Of a DNA stretch of 64,000 bases, positions 48,190 through 56,346 are shown piece after piece (the stretch's first letter is position 1; each line of letters opens with the position of its first letter). The notes beneath the pieces were generated by a model that saw nothing but the letters and a program-made list of their open reading frames with translations, was not told the origin of the DNA and made no database searches. The stretch lies in the NCBI RefSeq assembly GCF_029263155.1, contig NZ_JAJCYB010000070.1, positions 1 through 64,000 of the forward strand. The letters run 5' to 3'. Both the position numbers and the translations under genes were made by a program. This DNA comes from Pseudonocardia sp. (GTDB taxonomy: Bacteria; Actinomycetota; Actinomycetes; Mycobacteriales; Pseudonocardiaceae).

Positions 48190-49526
48190 CCGGGGCCCCC
48201 GCGGACGGGGGGCCCGAGACGCAGGCAGGCCAGCAGCCACGGCACCGCGAACAGCAGGCTCGCGAGGACGTCGCTGGGATGATGCATGCCGAAGTAGATC
48301 CGACCGCTCCCCACCGCCACCGCGAGCACCGCCGCCGCCGCCGCCGCGAGCGACCACCGCAGCCGCGGCGCGAGCACGCGCGCCGCCAGCAGGGCCGCGA
48401 GGCCGTAGAGGCAGACCGCGGCGGACACGTGACCGGACGGGAAGCTCGATGTGGGCGGCACGAGCAGGCCCAGGTTCCCGACATCGGGGCGCGACCGGTC
48501 GACGACCCCGGCGCTGACCAGGAACAATGCCAGCTCCCCACCGAGCACCAGCACCACCAGGGACACCGGCCGCGTGCTGCGGGTGGCCACCGCCACCAGT
48601 GCGGCGAGCGTGAGCGCCCCGGCCACGACCGTGGGGGTGTCGCCCAACGCGCCGAAGACCTCGGCGACCGGGGTCAGGGTCGGGGCCCGGATCGCCACGA
48701 ACCACCCGGTGACGGCGGCGTCGGCCCGTTGCACCGCGGCCGACCCGGTCACCAGCGCGCCCGCGCTGAGCAGAGCGCCCAGCAGGAGCAGCCAGATCGC
48801 GGCGAGGGCGCCCGCCCGCACCCACGGCCGCGGCGCCGCAGGTGCCCGGCCCGCCCCGACCGGCCGGTACGGGCCGTCGCGCGCCAGGCGGGCGCGGTGG
48901 CCGAAGGCGGTCGTGGTGACGCCCAGCCACGCCACGCCGAGCACCATCCCGAGCACGAGCGGGGCCGGCGCGACGCCCACGGCGAAGCGCGCGAGCCCGA
49001 CGAGCGCGACGAGCGCGACCACCGCCACCGCGGCACCGCGCCGCCAGCGCGGCGGCACCGCGGGGGTGAGGACGACCAGCAGCAGCCCGTAGGCCACCAC
49101 CGCGGACAGCGTGTGCCCACCGGGCCCGGCGGGCGCCTGGGACGTGAGTGCCGCGGCAGCGGCCCCGGTACCGGCGCCGAGCACGCCGGCCCCGGCCGCG
49201 GTCACGGCGACGTACCCGGCCAGGCGGCGTCGGCCGTCAAGCAGCAGCGCCGAACCCAGCAGCACGAGCACCACCGCCGCGGCCACCGGGCTGCCCAGCC
49301 CGGCCGCCTCCCGGACGACGTCGATCAGCCCGGGTATGCGCGACACCGCCTCCTGGACCCCGCTCGCCGCTCGCTGCCCCGCCGCGGCCGGGCCGGCGAG
49401 CAGCGTTCCCGCGCCCACCCCCGCGACCAGCAGCACGAGCAGCCCCGCCGCGCTGTAGGCGGAGCCCGCCGCGGCCCGGCGGGGCTCCGTCCCCGCGAGG
49501 CCACCGGGTCGGCCCGTTCCGATCAT
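48186..49526 (-). CDS. PAP2-family phosphatase with N-terminal membrane domain
   Basis: 446 residues with about twelve transmembrane helices. The N-terminal half is a degenerate repeat of the fold: it keeps GPGGHTLSAV and ARFAVGVAPAPLVLG but lacks key residues. The C-terminal half carries the three active motifs DRSRPDV, FPSGHVSA and GRIYFGMHHPSDV. The substrate is probably a lipid phosphate or undecaprenyl pyrophosphate. ATG 49526 is chosen since GGAGG lies 5 bp upstream. It is first in a coupled set with a hydrolase, patatin and acyltransferase. Confidence 0.9.
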   Translation of the reverse strand: MIGTGRPGGLAGTEPRRAAAGSAYSAAGLLVLLVAGVGAGTLLAGPAAAGQRAASGVQEAVSRIPGLIDVVREAAGLGSPVAAAVVLVLLGSALLLDGRRRLAGYVAVTAAGAGVLGAGTGAAAAALTSQAPAGPGGHTLSAVVAYGLLLVVLTPAVPPRWRRGAAVAVVALVALVGLARFAVGVAPAPLVLGMVLGVAWLGVTTTAFGHRARLARDGPYRPVGAGRAPAAPRPWVRAGALAAIWLLLLGALLSAGALVTGSAAVQRADAAVTGWFVAIRAPTLTPVAEVFGALGDTPTVVAGALTLAALVAVATRSTRPVSLVVLVLGGELALFLVSAGVVDRSRPDVGNLGLLVPPTSSFPSGHVSAAVCLYGLAALLAARVLAPRLRWSLAAAAAAVLAVAVGSGRIYFGMHHPSDVLASLLFAVPWLLACLRLGPPVRGGPG

Positions 49527-49610
49527 CTGCACCTCCGGCTCGTCGGTGTACGCGTGCGACGCGCCGGGCAGAGCCAGGACGTGACGGATCTGCCAACCGG
49601 TGCGGAGTCG

Positions 49611-49634
49611 CGTTTCCCGGGTACCCGGGAAACG
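49611..49634. promoter_or_regulatory. 24-bp perfect palindrome between divergent PAP2 and PLD genes
   Basis: The half-site CGTTTCCCGGGT is followed directly by its exact complement. It lies 34 bp before the PLD start and 85 bp before the PAP2 start, well placed for a dimeric regulator acting on both. Confidence 0.65.
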
Positions 49635-49667
49635 GACGCGCTACCGACGTCGAGGACAGGAGCACAC

Positions 49668-50912
49668 GTGGAGGAACCCGGGCCCGGAGCGACGCGCCGC
49701 GCGGTGGAGACGCTGCTCGGCGCGCCGTTCGAGGAGGGGAACGCGGTGCAGGTGCTGCACGACGGGGACGCCGTGTTCGGCGCCCTGCTCGGGGAGGTAC
49801 GGGCCGCCGCCCGGTCGGTCGACCTGCTGTGGTTCGTGTGGGAGCCCGGGCCGGTCACCGACGAGGTGGTCGGCGCCCTGGCCGACGCCGGGCGCCGTGG
49901 GGTGCGGGTGCGGGTGCTGCTCGACTCCTTCGGCGCCCTGCCCGTCGAGCGGTCGCGGGTCCGGGCGCTGCGGTCGGCGGGGTGCACGGTGGCCTTCTAC
50001 AAGCCGCTGCTCACCCGGCGGCTGACCACGATCAACCGGCGCCTCCACCGGCGCGTCCTCGTGTGCGACGAGCAGGTCGGGCTCACCGGTGGGACGGGTA
50101 TCGCCCAGGGGTGGACCGGCCACGCGCAGGACCCCGACCACTACCGCGACACCGCGGTCGTGGTGCGCGGTCCGGCGGTGACGGGGTTGCGCACGGCGTT
50201 CGCTCAAGCCTGGCAGCAGACGCCCTACCCGCTCGTCACCCCGGCCGACCTGTTCCCGCCGGTGCGGCGGCCGGGGGACACGGCGGCGGCGGTGCTGCGC
50301 GCCTCCTCGCAGGCGGGGTGGAACGAGGCGGCGCTGGCCGTCCGGGCCCTGCTGCTCGTCGCCCGCCACCGGGTGCGGGTCACCTCGCCCTACGTCCGGC
50401 TCGCCGGGCGGCTGCACCGGTTGCTCGCCGAGACCGTGGCCCGCGGGGTGCAGGTGCAGGTGCTGGTCACCGGGGACCACTCGGACCGGCCCGTGATCCA
50501 GTGGCAGAGCGAGCCCCACCTGGGCCGGCTGCTCGACGCCGGGGTGGAGGTGTGGACCTACCGGCCGACGATGATGCACGGCAAGGTCGTCACCGTCGAC
50601 GGCAGGCTGGCCATGGTCGGCACCACCAACCTCGACCAGCGCTCGATGACGCTCAACGAGCAGGTCGGCCTCGTCGTCGACGACGCCCGTGTCACCGGCG
50701 AGCTCGACGACCGGTTCGACGCCGACCTGGACCGCAGCGACCGGCTCGACCCCGGCGAATGGCGCGGCCGGGCCCGGTGGCGGCGCCTGCGTGCGACCCT
50801 GGCCGACCGGGCGGGTACCCCGTTCCGCGGCGCGGGCGGCGAGGGGCTCACCCGGCCCGGTTCCGCACGAGCGGCGCGCCGCGCGGCGGAGGCCGCGCGA
50901 CCCGATCGATGA
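49668..50912 (+). CDS. Phospholipase D-like / cardiolipin synthase-type protein
   Basis: 414 residues with two PLD repeats. The second has a full HKD motif (MMHGKVVTVDGRLAMVGTTN). The first reads HRRVLVCDEQVGLTGGTG, with Arg in place of the catalytic Lys. Cardiolipin synthases and phosphatidyltransferases need both. The gene starts with GTG after GACAGGAG. Divergent from a lipid phosphatase operon, it fits phospholipid metabolism. There are no N-terminal helices, unlike E. coli ClsA but like ClsB. Confidence 0.9.
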   Translation: MEEPGPGATRRAVETLLGAPFEEGNAVQVLHDGDAVFGALLGEVRAAARSVDLLWFVWEPGPVTDEVVGALADAGRRGVRVRVLLDSFGALPVERSRVRALRSAGCTVAFYKPLLTRRLTTINRRLHRRVLVCDEQVGLTGGTGIAQGWTGHAQDPDHYRDTAVVVRGPAVTGLRTAFAQAWQQTPYPLVTPADLFPPVRRPGDTAAAVLRASSQAGWNEAALAVRALLLVARHRVRVTSPYVRLAGRLHRLLAETVARGVQVQVLVTGDHSDRPVIQWQSEPHLGRLLDAGVEVWTYRPTMMHGKVVTVDGRLAMVGTTNLDQRSMTLNEQVGLVVDDARVTGELDDRFDADLDRSDRLDPGEWRGRARWRRLRATLADRAGTPFRGAGGEGLTRPGSARAARRAAEAARPDR

Positions 50913-50931
50913 CCGCGTTCCGGTGGCCGCG

Positions 50932-51468
50932 CTACCGGCGCGCGGCCCGCCGGGCGCGTCGCCCGAGCAGCATGCTCGACGCGGCGAACAGGATCAGCAG
51001 CACACCGACGATGACGTCGTTGCGCTCCGCGGGCGCGGGCCGGTCCACCACCAGCGGCAGGACGACCAGCCAGGCGCCCAGACCCACGTTGACGATCCCC
51101 ACGGCGACCGCCCGCGCGGGCGCGAGCATCCGCACCACGGCCACGATCGCCACCGCGACGCCGACCGCCGTGCCGATCCACGTGCCCGCCGGATCGACCT
51201 GGTCGATGGCGTAGGGGGCGACGACCAGCCAGACCCCGGCGAGGAAGGACAGCGCGCTGAGCGCCTCCGCACCCAGGCCCGGGTCGTCCGCGGCCGACCC
51301 CGCTGCGCGGTCATCGGGCACTGGCACCGGTGTCCCGGGGACGTGGGGCCCGGTCTTGCTCGGATCGACCGGACCGAGGTGCGAGCCCGCGCCGCCCGCC
51401 GGGTACGCGAAGGGCACCTGCGGGTGGGTCTGCTCGGGGAGACCGTCGTCGCGCTGGATGGGGTCCAT
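50932..51468 (-). CDS. SPW-repeat membrane protein
   Basis: 178 residues. A Pro-rich, disordered N-terminus (about 1-60) is followed by four helices arranged as two SPW-like repeats: FLAGVWLVVAPYAI and VGLGAWLVVLPLVV, each preceding a longer helix. The C-terminus is Arg-rich. The function of the family is unknown. It converges on the PLD gene with a 19-bp gap. Confidence 0.8.
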   Translation of the reverse strand: MDPIQRDDGLPEQTHPQVPFAYPAGGAGSHLGPVDPSKTGPHVPGTPVPVPDDRAAGSAADDPGLGAEALSALSFLAGVWLVVAPYAIDQVDPAGTWIGTAVGVAVAIVAVVRMLAPARAVAVGIVNVGLGAWLVVLPLVVDRPAPAERNDVIVGVLLILFAASSMLLGRRARRAARR

Positions 51469-51573
51469 TCCCGTGGGGTACCCGCTACGGGGGTCACGCA
51501 CCGCGATCCGACGCGATGGCGTCGCCGGGTGGGGACGACGCATGCGGCTGCGGCAGCCGGGTAGTCCGCGTGC

Positions 51574-52257
51574 ATGGTTGCCGCCGACACCGCTCATCGA
51601 CCCGACCTCGCCCACGGCCTCCGCTGCCGGGTCCGCCCGCCGCGACGTCGCGGCCGGGCGGCCCGCGGCCTCTGGGCCCTGCTGGGCGGGGCGGCACTCG
51701 CGCTGGCGGGCTGCGGCATCGCCGACGAGCCACGGCTCCCCGACGTCGGCGTCGGTCCCGGCACCTACGGTGCGGCCTGCCCGCGCCTGCCGGTGGACGG
51801 GACCGGGTTCCCCGGGACCGCCGCGGACCTGATCGCCCTGGCCGCCGTCGGCGGCGACCCGCTGCTCTCGACGACCGCCCGCGCGCTCGACGCGACCGGG
51901 CTGGCCGCGGCGCTGGACGACCCGTCGGCGCGCTACACCGTGTTCGCACCGGCCGACGACGCCTTCGAGGCGCTGCCGGCCGGCACGGTGTCGCGGTGGC
52001 TCGCCGAACCGCGGGAGGAGCTGCTCGCGGTGATGGCCCATCACGTCGTCGTCCCGCGCCTCGACGCCGACGCCCTCGCCGCCGGGCCCGCGGGCCTGGA
52101 GACCCTCGACGACCAGCCGCTCGTGGTCACCGGCACTCCCGATCGCCTGGTCGTCGACGAGGAGCAGAACGCCGGGGTGCTCTGCGGCAACATCACGACC
52201 ACGAACGCGACGGTGTTCGTGGTCGACCGCGTCCTGCTACCCGATGAGGTGCGGTAG
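51574..52257 (+). CDS. Fasciclin (FAS1) domain lipoprotein
   Basis: 227 residues. An Arg-rich n-region and hydrophobic stretch end in the lipobox LALAGCG (Cys about 48), so it is probably lipidated at the outer face of the membrane. Residues about 85-225 form a FAS1 domain with YTVFAPADDAFEALP and the closing TNATVFVVDRVLLP. FAS1 proteins mediate adhesion or ligand binding; the mycobacterial homologue is MPT70/MPT83. Confidence 0.9.
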   Translation: MVAADTAHRPDLAHGLRCRVRPPRRRGRAARGLWALLGGAALALAGCGIADEPRLPDVGVGPGTYGAACPRLPVDGTGFPGTAADLIALAAVGGDPLLSTTARALDATGLAAALDDPSARYTVFAPADDAFEALPAGTVSRWLAEPREELLAVMAHHVVVPRLDADALAAGPAGLETLDDQPLVVTGTPDRLVVDEEQNAGVLCGNITTTNATVFVVDRVLLPDEVR

Positions 52258-52434
52258 CGGGTGCTCGTGTCGAGCACGTCACTTCGGGACGGCCGCGGGG
52301 ACGGGGCCGACCTGCGCGGCGGGCGGTAGCGCCGTCCCGGCGGTGCGCCCGCCGCGTGATCGTCTCCGGGCACCGCCACGGGAGCACTGTGGCACAGCCG
52401 ATTGGCTGCCGCGAGCGGCGGGAACCACCGTGGC

Positions 52435-53610
52435 ATGGAACCCGTACCGAGCGTCGACGGCGGACCCGAACGCGTGGTCGCCGCAGGGAGTCGTCACCTC
52501 CGGCAAGGCTCCGCCCCCGCGCTCCGCACGCTGGGCGTCGAGGAGGAGTTCCTGCTGGTCGCGCCGGCAGACGGGCGCGCCGTGGCGGTCGGCGGCGCCG
52601 TGCTGCGGGCCGCGGAGAGCCGCGCGGAGCCCGGCGTGGACCAGATCACCGGCGAGCTGCAGCGCGAGCAGGTGGAGACCGGCACCCGCCCGTGCCGCGA
52701 CCTCGACGAGCTCGGTCGCGAGGTGCGGCGGTCCCGGCTCGCCGTGCGGCGCGCTGCCGGGGCCGTCGGGGCCGAGCCGGCGCCGCTGGGCACCTCGCCG
52801 CTGCCCGTCGACCCGAACGTGTCCGCCGGGGCGCGGTACCGGGCGATGATCGACACGTTCGGCCTCGTCGGGCACGAGCAGCTCACGTGCGGCTGCCACG
52901 TCCACGTGGGCGTGGCGTCGGCGCAGGAGGGTGTCGCGGTGCTCGACCGGATCCGCCCGTGGCTGGCCCCGTTGCTCGCGCTCTCCGCGAACTCGCCGTT
53001 CTGGCAGGGCGCAGACTCGGGCTACGCGAGCTACCGCAGCCAGGTGATGGGTCGCTGGCCGTCGGCGGGTCCTGCGGAGCGGTTCGGGTCCGCCGCCGGG
53101 TACCGGGACATGGTGCGGACCGTGCTCGGGACCGACACGGTGCTCGACGAGGGCATGCTCTACTTCGACGCCCGGCTCTCGCGCACCCACCCGACGGTCG
53201 AGGTGCGGGTCGCCGACATCTGCCGTGACGGCGACGACGCGGTCCTCGTCGCGGCGCTGGTCCGCGGGCTCGTCGAGACCGCGGCGCGCGAGTGGCGCGA
53301 GGGGCGGGAGCCGGACCCGGTCCGCACCGAGGTCCTGCGGCTCGCGGCGTGGCGAGCCGGCCGATCGGGCCTCGGTGACCTGCTCGTCGACCCGTCCACC
53401 TGGCGCCCCGCGCCGCCGCATGTCGTGGTGGGCCGGCTGCTCGACCACGTGACGCCTGCGCTGGAGGACAGCGGCGACCTGGCCACCGTCCGCGAGCTGG
53501 CCGGGGTCGCCCTGCGGCGGGGTACCGGCGCCGACCGCCAGCGCGCGGTGCGGGACCGCGGCGGCGACCTGGGCGCCGTGGTGCGCGACGCGACCCGGGC
53601 CCTGCCCTGA
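52435..53610 (+). CDS. Carboxylate-amine ligase, glutamate-cysteine ligase type 2 (YbdK-like)
   Basis: About 391 residues of the GCS2 family. Visible are the N-terminal LGVEEEFLLV with metal-binding glutamates, TGELQREQVET, the histidine-rich CGCHVHVGV and EVRVADICRD. The family couples glutamate to an amine with ATP, weakly glutamate-cysteine for YbdK. Actinomycetes use mycothiol, so a dedicated glutathione role is unlikely. ATG 52435 is used; TTG 52402 is an alternative. Confidence 0.9.
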   Translation: MEPVPSVDGGPERVVAAGSRHLRQGSAPALRTLGVEEEFLLVAPADGRAVAVGGAVLRAAESRAEPGVDQITGELQREQVETGTRPCRDLDELGREVRRSRLAVRRAAGAVGAEPAPLGTSPLPVDPNVSAGARYRAMIDTFGLVGHEQLTCGCHVHVGVASAQEGVAVLDRIRPWLAPLLALSANSPFWQGADSGYASYRSQVMGRWPSAGPAERFGSAAGYRDMVRTVLGTDTVLDEGMLYFDARLSRTHPTVEVRVADICRDGDDAVLVAALVRGLVETAAREWREGREPDPVRTEVLRLAAWRAGRSGLGDLLVDPSTWRPAPPHVVVGRLLDHVTPALEDSGDLATVRELAGVALRRGTGADRQRAVRDRGGDLGAVVRDATRALP

Positions 53611-53633
53611 GGCCCGCCCGGGCCGCGCCCGGC

Positions 53634-54131
53634 TCAGGATCTCCCGAACTCGTCGGGATCCACCTCGTCGATGAAGCGGCGGAAGCGCCGGAACTCCTCG
53701 TCGAGTCCGGCCTGCTGCTCGGCTCCGGCGACGACCCCGGCTCCGGGGACCGCGGCCTCGTCGAGCACCTCGTCGGCCACCAGGATCGGCACTCCGACGT
53801 GCAGCGCGAGCCCGACGGCGTCGCTCGGACGGGCGGAGACGGTCGTGTCGGCGTCGAACACGAGCTCCGCCCGGAACACGCTGTCGCGCAGCTCGGTGAT
53901 CCGCACCGACACGAGTCGCCGCTCGAACGCGCCGATCAGCGTCGCCAGCAGGTGCAGCGTGCCCGGCCGGGGCCCCCGGATCCCCTGCTGCTCGGCCGCG
54001 ATGCACGTCGCCTCGGCGACCCCGATCCAGATCGGGAGCACCCGCTCGTCGCCCTCGACCCCGAGCACCATCATCGGTCCGGCACTGCCCGCCTCCTGGC
54101 CGACCGCCAGCACCTGAGCTTCCCGCATCAT
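53634..54131 (-). CDS. Bifunctional nuclease-family protein (BFN, DUF151)
   Basis: 165 residues with the DUF151 core: LPIWIGVAEATCIAAEQQG, TLHLLATLIGAFE and RPSDAVGLALHVGVPILVAD. The plant homologue has DNase and RNase activity; bacterial members are uncharacterised. The C-terminus is acidic. The start is at the ATGATG of 54131 with GGAGG 9 bp upstream. Confidence 0.92.
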   Translation of the reverse strand: MMREAQVLAVGQEAGSAGPMMVLGVEGDERVLPIWIGVAEATCIAAEQQGIRGPRPGTLHLLATLIGAFERRLVSVRITELRDSVFRAELVFDADTTVSARPSDAVGLALHVGVPILVADEVLDEAAVPGAGVVAGAEQQAGLDEEFRRFRRFIDEVDPDEFGRS

Positions 54132-54219
54132 CGACTCGCACCTCCGGCACCCGGATACCCGGGTCGACGGCGGTTCACCCGCCGGCATCCGGGCCGGGAA
54201 CGGCACCCTGCGAACGGCT

Positions 54220-54244
54220 GTTACCACCCGGCGTCGCCGGGTAG
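54220..54244 (+). promoter_or_regulatory. SigB/SigF-type promoter of the stress-protein gene
   Basis: GTTA (54220-54223), a 15-bp spacer and GGGTAG (54239-54244) match the actinobacterial general-stress consensus GTTT-N14-16-GGGTAT. It lies 40 bp before the ATG of a general stress protein homologue. Confidence 0.6.
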
Positions 54245-54284
54245 TCCCGGGACGGACAGCGATCCCGATGGTGCAGGAGACGAC

Positions 54285-54860
54285 ATGAACCAGCCCGACC
54301 CGACCGTCTACCCCGGCGAGACCCGCCCCGGCCCGGCGACCCGTCCCGGCACCGGGTCGGGCAACGGTGCGGCACGGCCGGCCGACGCGTTCGCGCCCTC
54401 CACGACGCCCGAGCGTCGTGTGCTGGCCGATCTGCCCTCCTACGCCGAGGCCCAGCGCCTCGTCGACCACCTGTCCGACTCGGGCTTCCCCGTGGAGCAC
54501 GTGCGCATCGTCGGCGACGGGGTGCGCACCGTGGAGCAGGTGACGGGACGGCTGACGAAGGGTCGCGCCGCGCTGGCCGGCGCCGCGAGCGGAGTGTGGT
54601 TCGGGCTGCTGTTCGGCCTGCTGTTCACCCTGTTCGTCGTGGCCGGCCTCGCGGGTGTGCTGGTCGTACTGGGGCTCAGCGCGCTGCTGGGCGCGGCCTG
54701 GGGCGCCCTGTTCGGCTTCCTCGCCCACGCCGCGACGCGTGGACGGCGGGACTTCTCCAGCATCAGCGGCCTGGAGGCCGAGCGCTACCGCGTGGAGGTG
54801 GACTCCGGGTTCGCCGACGAGGCGGCCCGGGTCGCGCGCGACCTCGACGGGAACGGCTGA
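54285..54860 (+). CDS. General stress protein 17M-like membrane protein
   Basis: 191 residues. A Pro/Gly-rich N-terminus (1-40) precedes the gsp17M-like domain (RVLADLPSYAEAQRLVDHLSD, then VRIVGDG), a hydrophobic glycine-zipper double helix (GVWFGLLFGLLFTLF and LSALLGAAWGALFGFLAH) and a soluble end (ERYRVEVDSGFADEAA). B. subtilis YflT/GspM-type proteins are SigB-controlled, matching the promoter seen here. CAGGAG precedes the ATG. The function is unknown beyond stress association. Confidence 0.88.
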   Translation: MNQPDPTVYPGETRPGPATRPGTGSGNGAARPADAFAPSTTPERRVLADLPSYAEAQRLVDHLSDSGFPVEHVRIVGDGVRTVEQVTGRLTKGRAALAGAASGVWFGLLFGLLFTLFVVAGLAGVLVVLGLSALLGAAWGALFGFLAHAATRGRRDFSSISGLEAERYRVEVDSGFADEAARVARDLDGNG

Positions 54861-54894
54861 TCCCGCGCGCCGGGGCCCGGAGCCTGCGGGCGAC

Positions 54895-56346
54895 TCAGGG
54901 TGCCGCGACCGGCGGGCCGGCGAGCACGGTCAGCACCACCCCGCCGAGGACGCCGAGGGCCACCACCACGGTTGCGCACGCGTAGGCGGCGCCCGCCGGC
55001 CAGCTCGCCCCAGGACGTCCGGCCGCAGACGCCTCGCCCACCGGCTCCCCGGCGGCGGGGCGGCGCATCGTGGGGGCGATCCAGCGCAGGTAGTAGAAGA
55101 GGCTGGCGACGGTGTTCACCACCGCGAGCACGGCCAGCCAGGCGAACCCGCCGTCCACCGCCGCGGTGAACACGGTGAGCTTGCCGACGAACACCGCCGT
55201 CGGTGGGGTGCCGACCAGCCCGAGCAGGCAGACCACGAGCGCGGCCACCAGCCGCGGTGCCCGGTGGACCGCGCCGCGGAAGTCGTCGAGGGTGCGGGCC
55301 CACGGCAGCGCCGCGACCACGGCGAACGCCCCGAGGTTCGCGACGGCGTAGGCGGCGAGGTAGAACAGCAGGGCCGGTTGCGCCAGGTCCGCGCGGCCCG
55401 CCACCGCCACGGCCATCAGCAGGTAGCCGACCTGGCTGATCGTCGAGTACCCGAGCAGGCGCTGCACCGAGCTCTGGAGGAACGCGGCCAGGTTGCCCAG
55501 CGTCATCGACGCGGCGGCGAGCACCGCGACCAGCAGCGGCCAGGCCACGACCTCGGGCGGGACGGCGACCACGAGCAGCCGGTACAGCGCGACCAGCCCG
55601 CCGACCTTCGGGATGGTCGTGACGACCGCGGCGACCGCCGCCGGGGTGCCGTCGGCGACGTCGGGCACCCAGAAGTGGCCCGGCACCGCCCCGATCTTGA
55701 ACGCGAGCCCGGCGAGCAGCGCCACCAGCCCGACCCCGACGGCCGCGGGCGGCGCGGCGGCCAGTCCGTCGCGCAGCGGGCCGTAGCCGGTGGCGGCGCC
55801 GACGCCGGAGAGGATCGTGACGCCCGCGAGCATCGCGACGCCGAGGAACGCGCCGGTGAGGTAGTACTTGAGCGCCGCCTCGGCGCCGAGGGGCCGGGCG
55901 TCCCACCCGGCGAGGGCGTAGAGCGGGATGCTCGCGAGCAGGAAGGCCGCGAACAGCAGCAGCAGGTCGTTCGCGCCGCCGAGCAGCATCGCGCCGAGTG
56001 CGCCGAGCTGCAGCAGCACGACGAACTCGGTCTCCCTGCGGTGCCCCGTGGTGGCGGGGACGGACAGGGCGAGGGCGAGCAGCACCGATCCGAGCACGAC
56101 CACCCGCGTCGCGTGGGTGGGTGTGTCGACGGCGAACCCGGTCCCGAACACGAGCTGGTCGGGCTGCCGCGCCGCGACCGCCGCCGCGACCAGCCCGCCG
56201 AGTGCCACCGTCGCGGCCAGCAGCCGCACGAGGTACTGGCGCCGCCGCGGCAGCCACGCCCCGAGCAGCAGCCCCACGACGGCGCCGCCGAGCAGCAGCA
56301 GCTCGGGCAGCAGCGCGCCGGGGTCGTGGGCCATCGCGCCGCTCAT
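54895..56346 (-). CDS. nuoN: Complex I-like subunit N (antiporter-type)
   Basis: 483 residues with 13-14 transmembrane helices of the Mrp-antiporter fold. Conserved parts include the lysine-bearing AALKYYLTGAFL, AGLAFKIGAVPGHFWVPDVADG and VGTPPTAVFVGKLTVF. The ATG overlaps the nuoM stop (ATGA, 56343-56346). It is the last gene of the nuo-like operon. Confidence 0.93.
   Translation of the reverse strand: MSGAMAHDPGALLPELLLLGGAVVGLLLGAWLPRRRQYLVRLLAATVALGGLVAAAVAARQPDQLVFGTGFAVDTPTHATRVVVLGSVLLALALSVPATTGHRRETEFVVLLQLGALGAMLLGGANDLLLLFAAFLLASIPLYALAGWDARPLGAEAALKYYLTGAFLGVAMLAGVTILSGVGAATGYGPLRDGLAAAPPAAVGVGLVALLAGLAFKIGAVPGHFWVPDVADGTPAAVAAVVTTIPKVGGLVALYRLLVVAVPPEVVAWPLLVAVLAAASMTLGNLAAFLQSSVQRLLGYSTISQVGYLLMAVAVAGRADLAQPALLFYLAAYAVANLGAFAVVAALPWARTLDDFRGAVHRAPRLVAALVVCLLGLVGTPPTAVFVGKLTVFTAAVDGGFAWLAVLAVVNTVASLFYYLRWIAPTMRRPAAGEPVGEASAAGRPGASWPAGAAYACATVVVALGVLGGVVLTVLAGPPVAAP

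Noticed and set aside
51559-51564. GGGTAG upstream of the fasciclin gene as a SigB-type promoter
   Set aside because: No GTTT-like -35 box at 14-16 bp; only the -10-like part is present.
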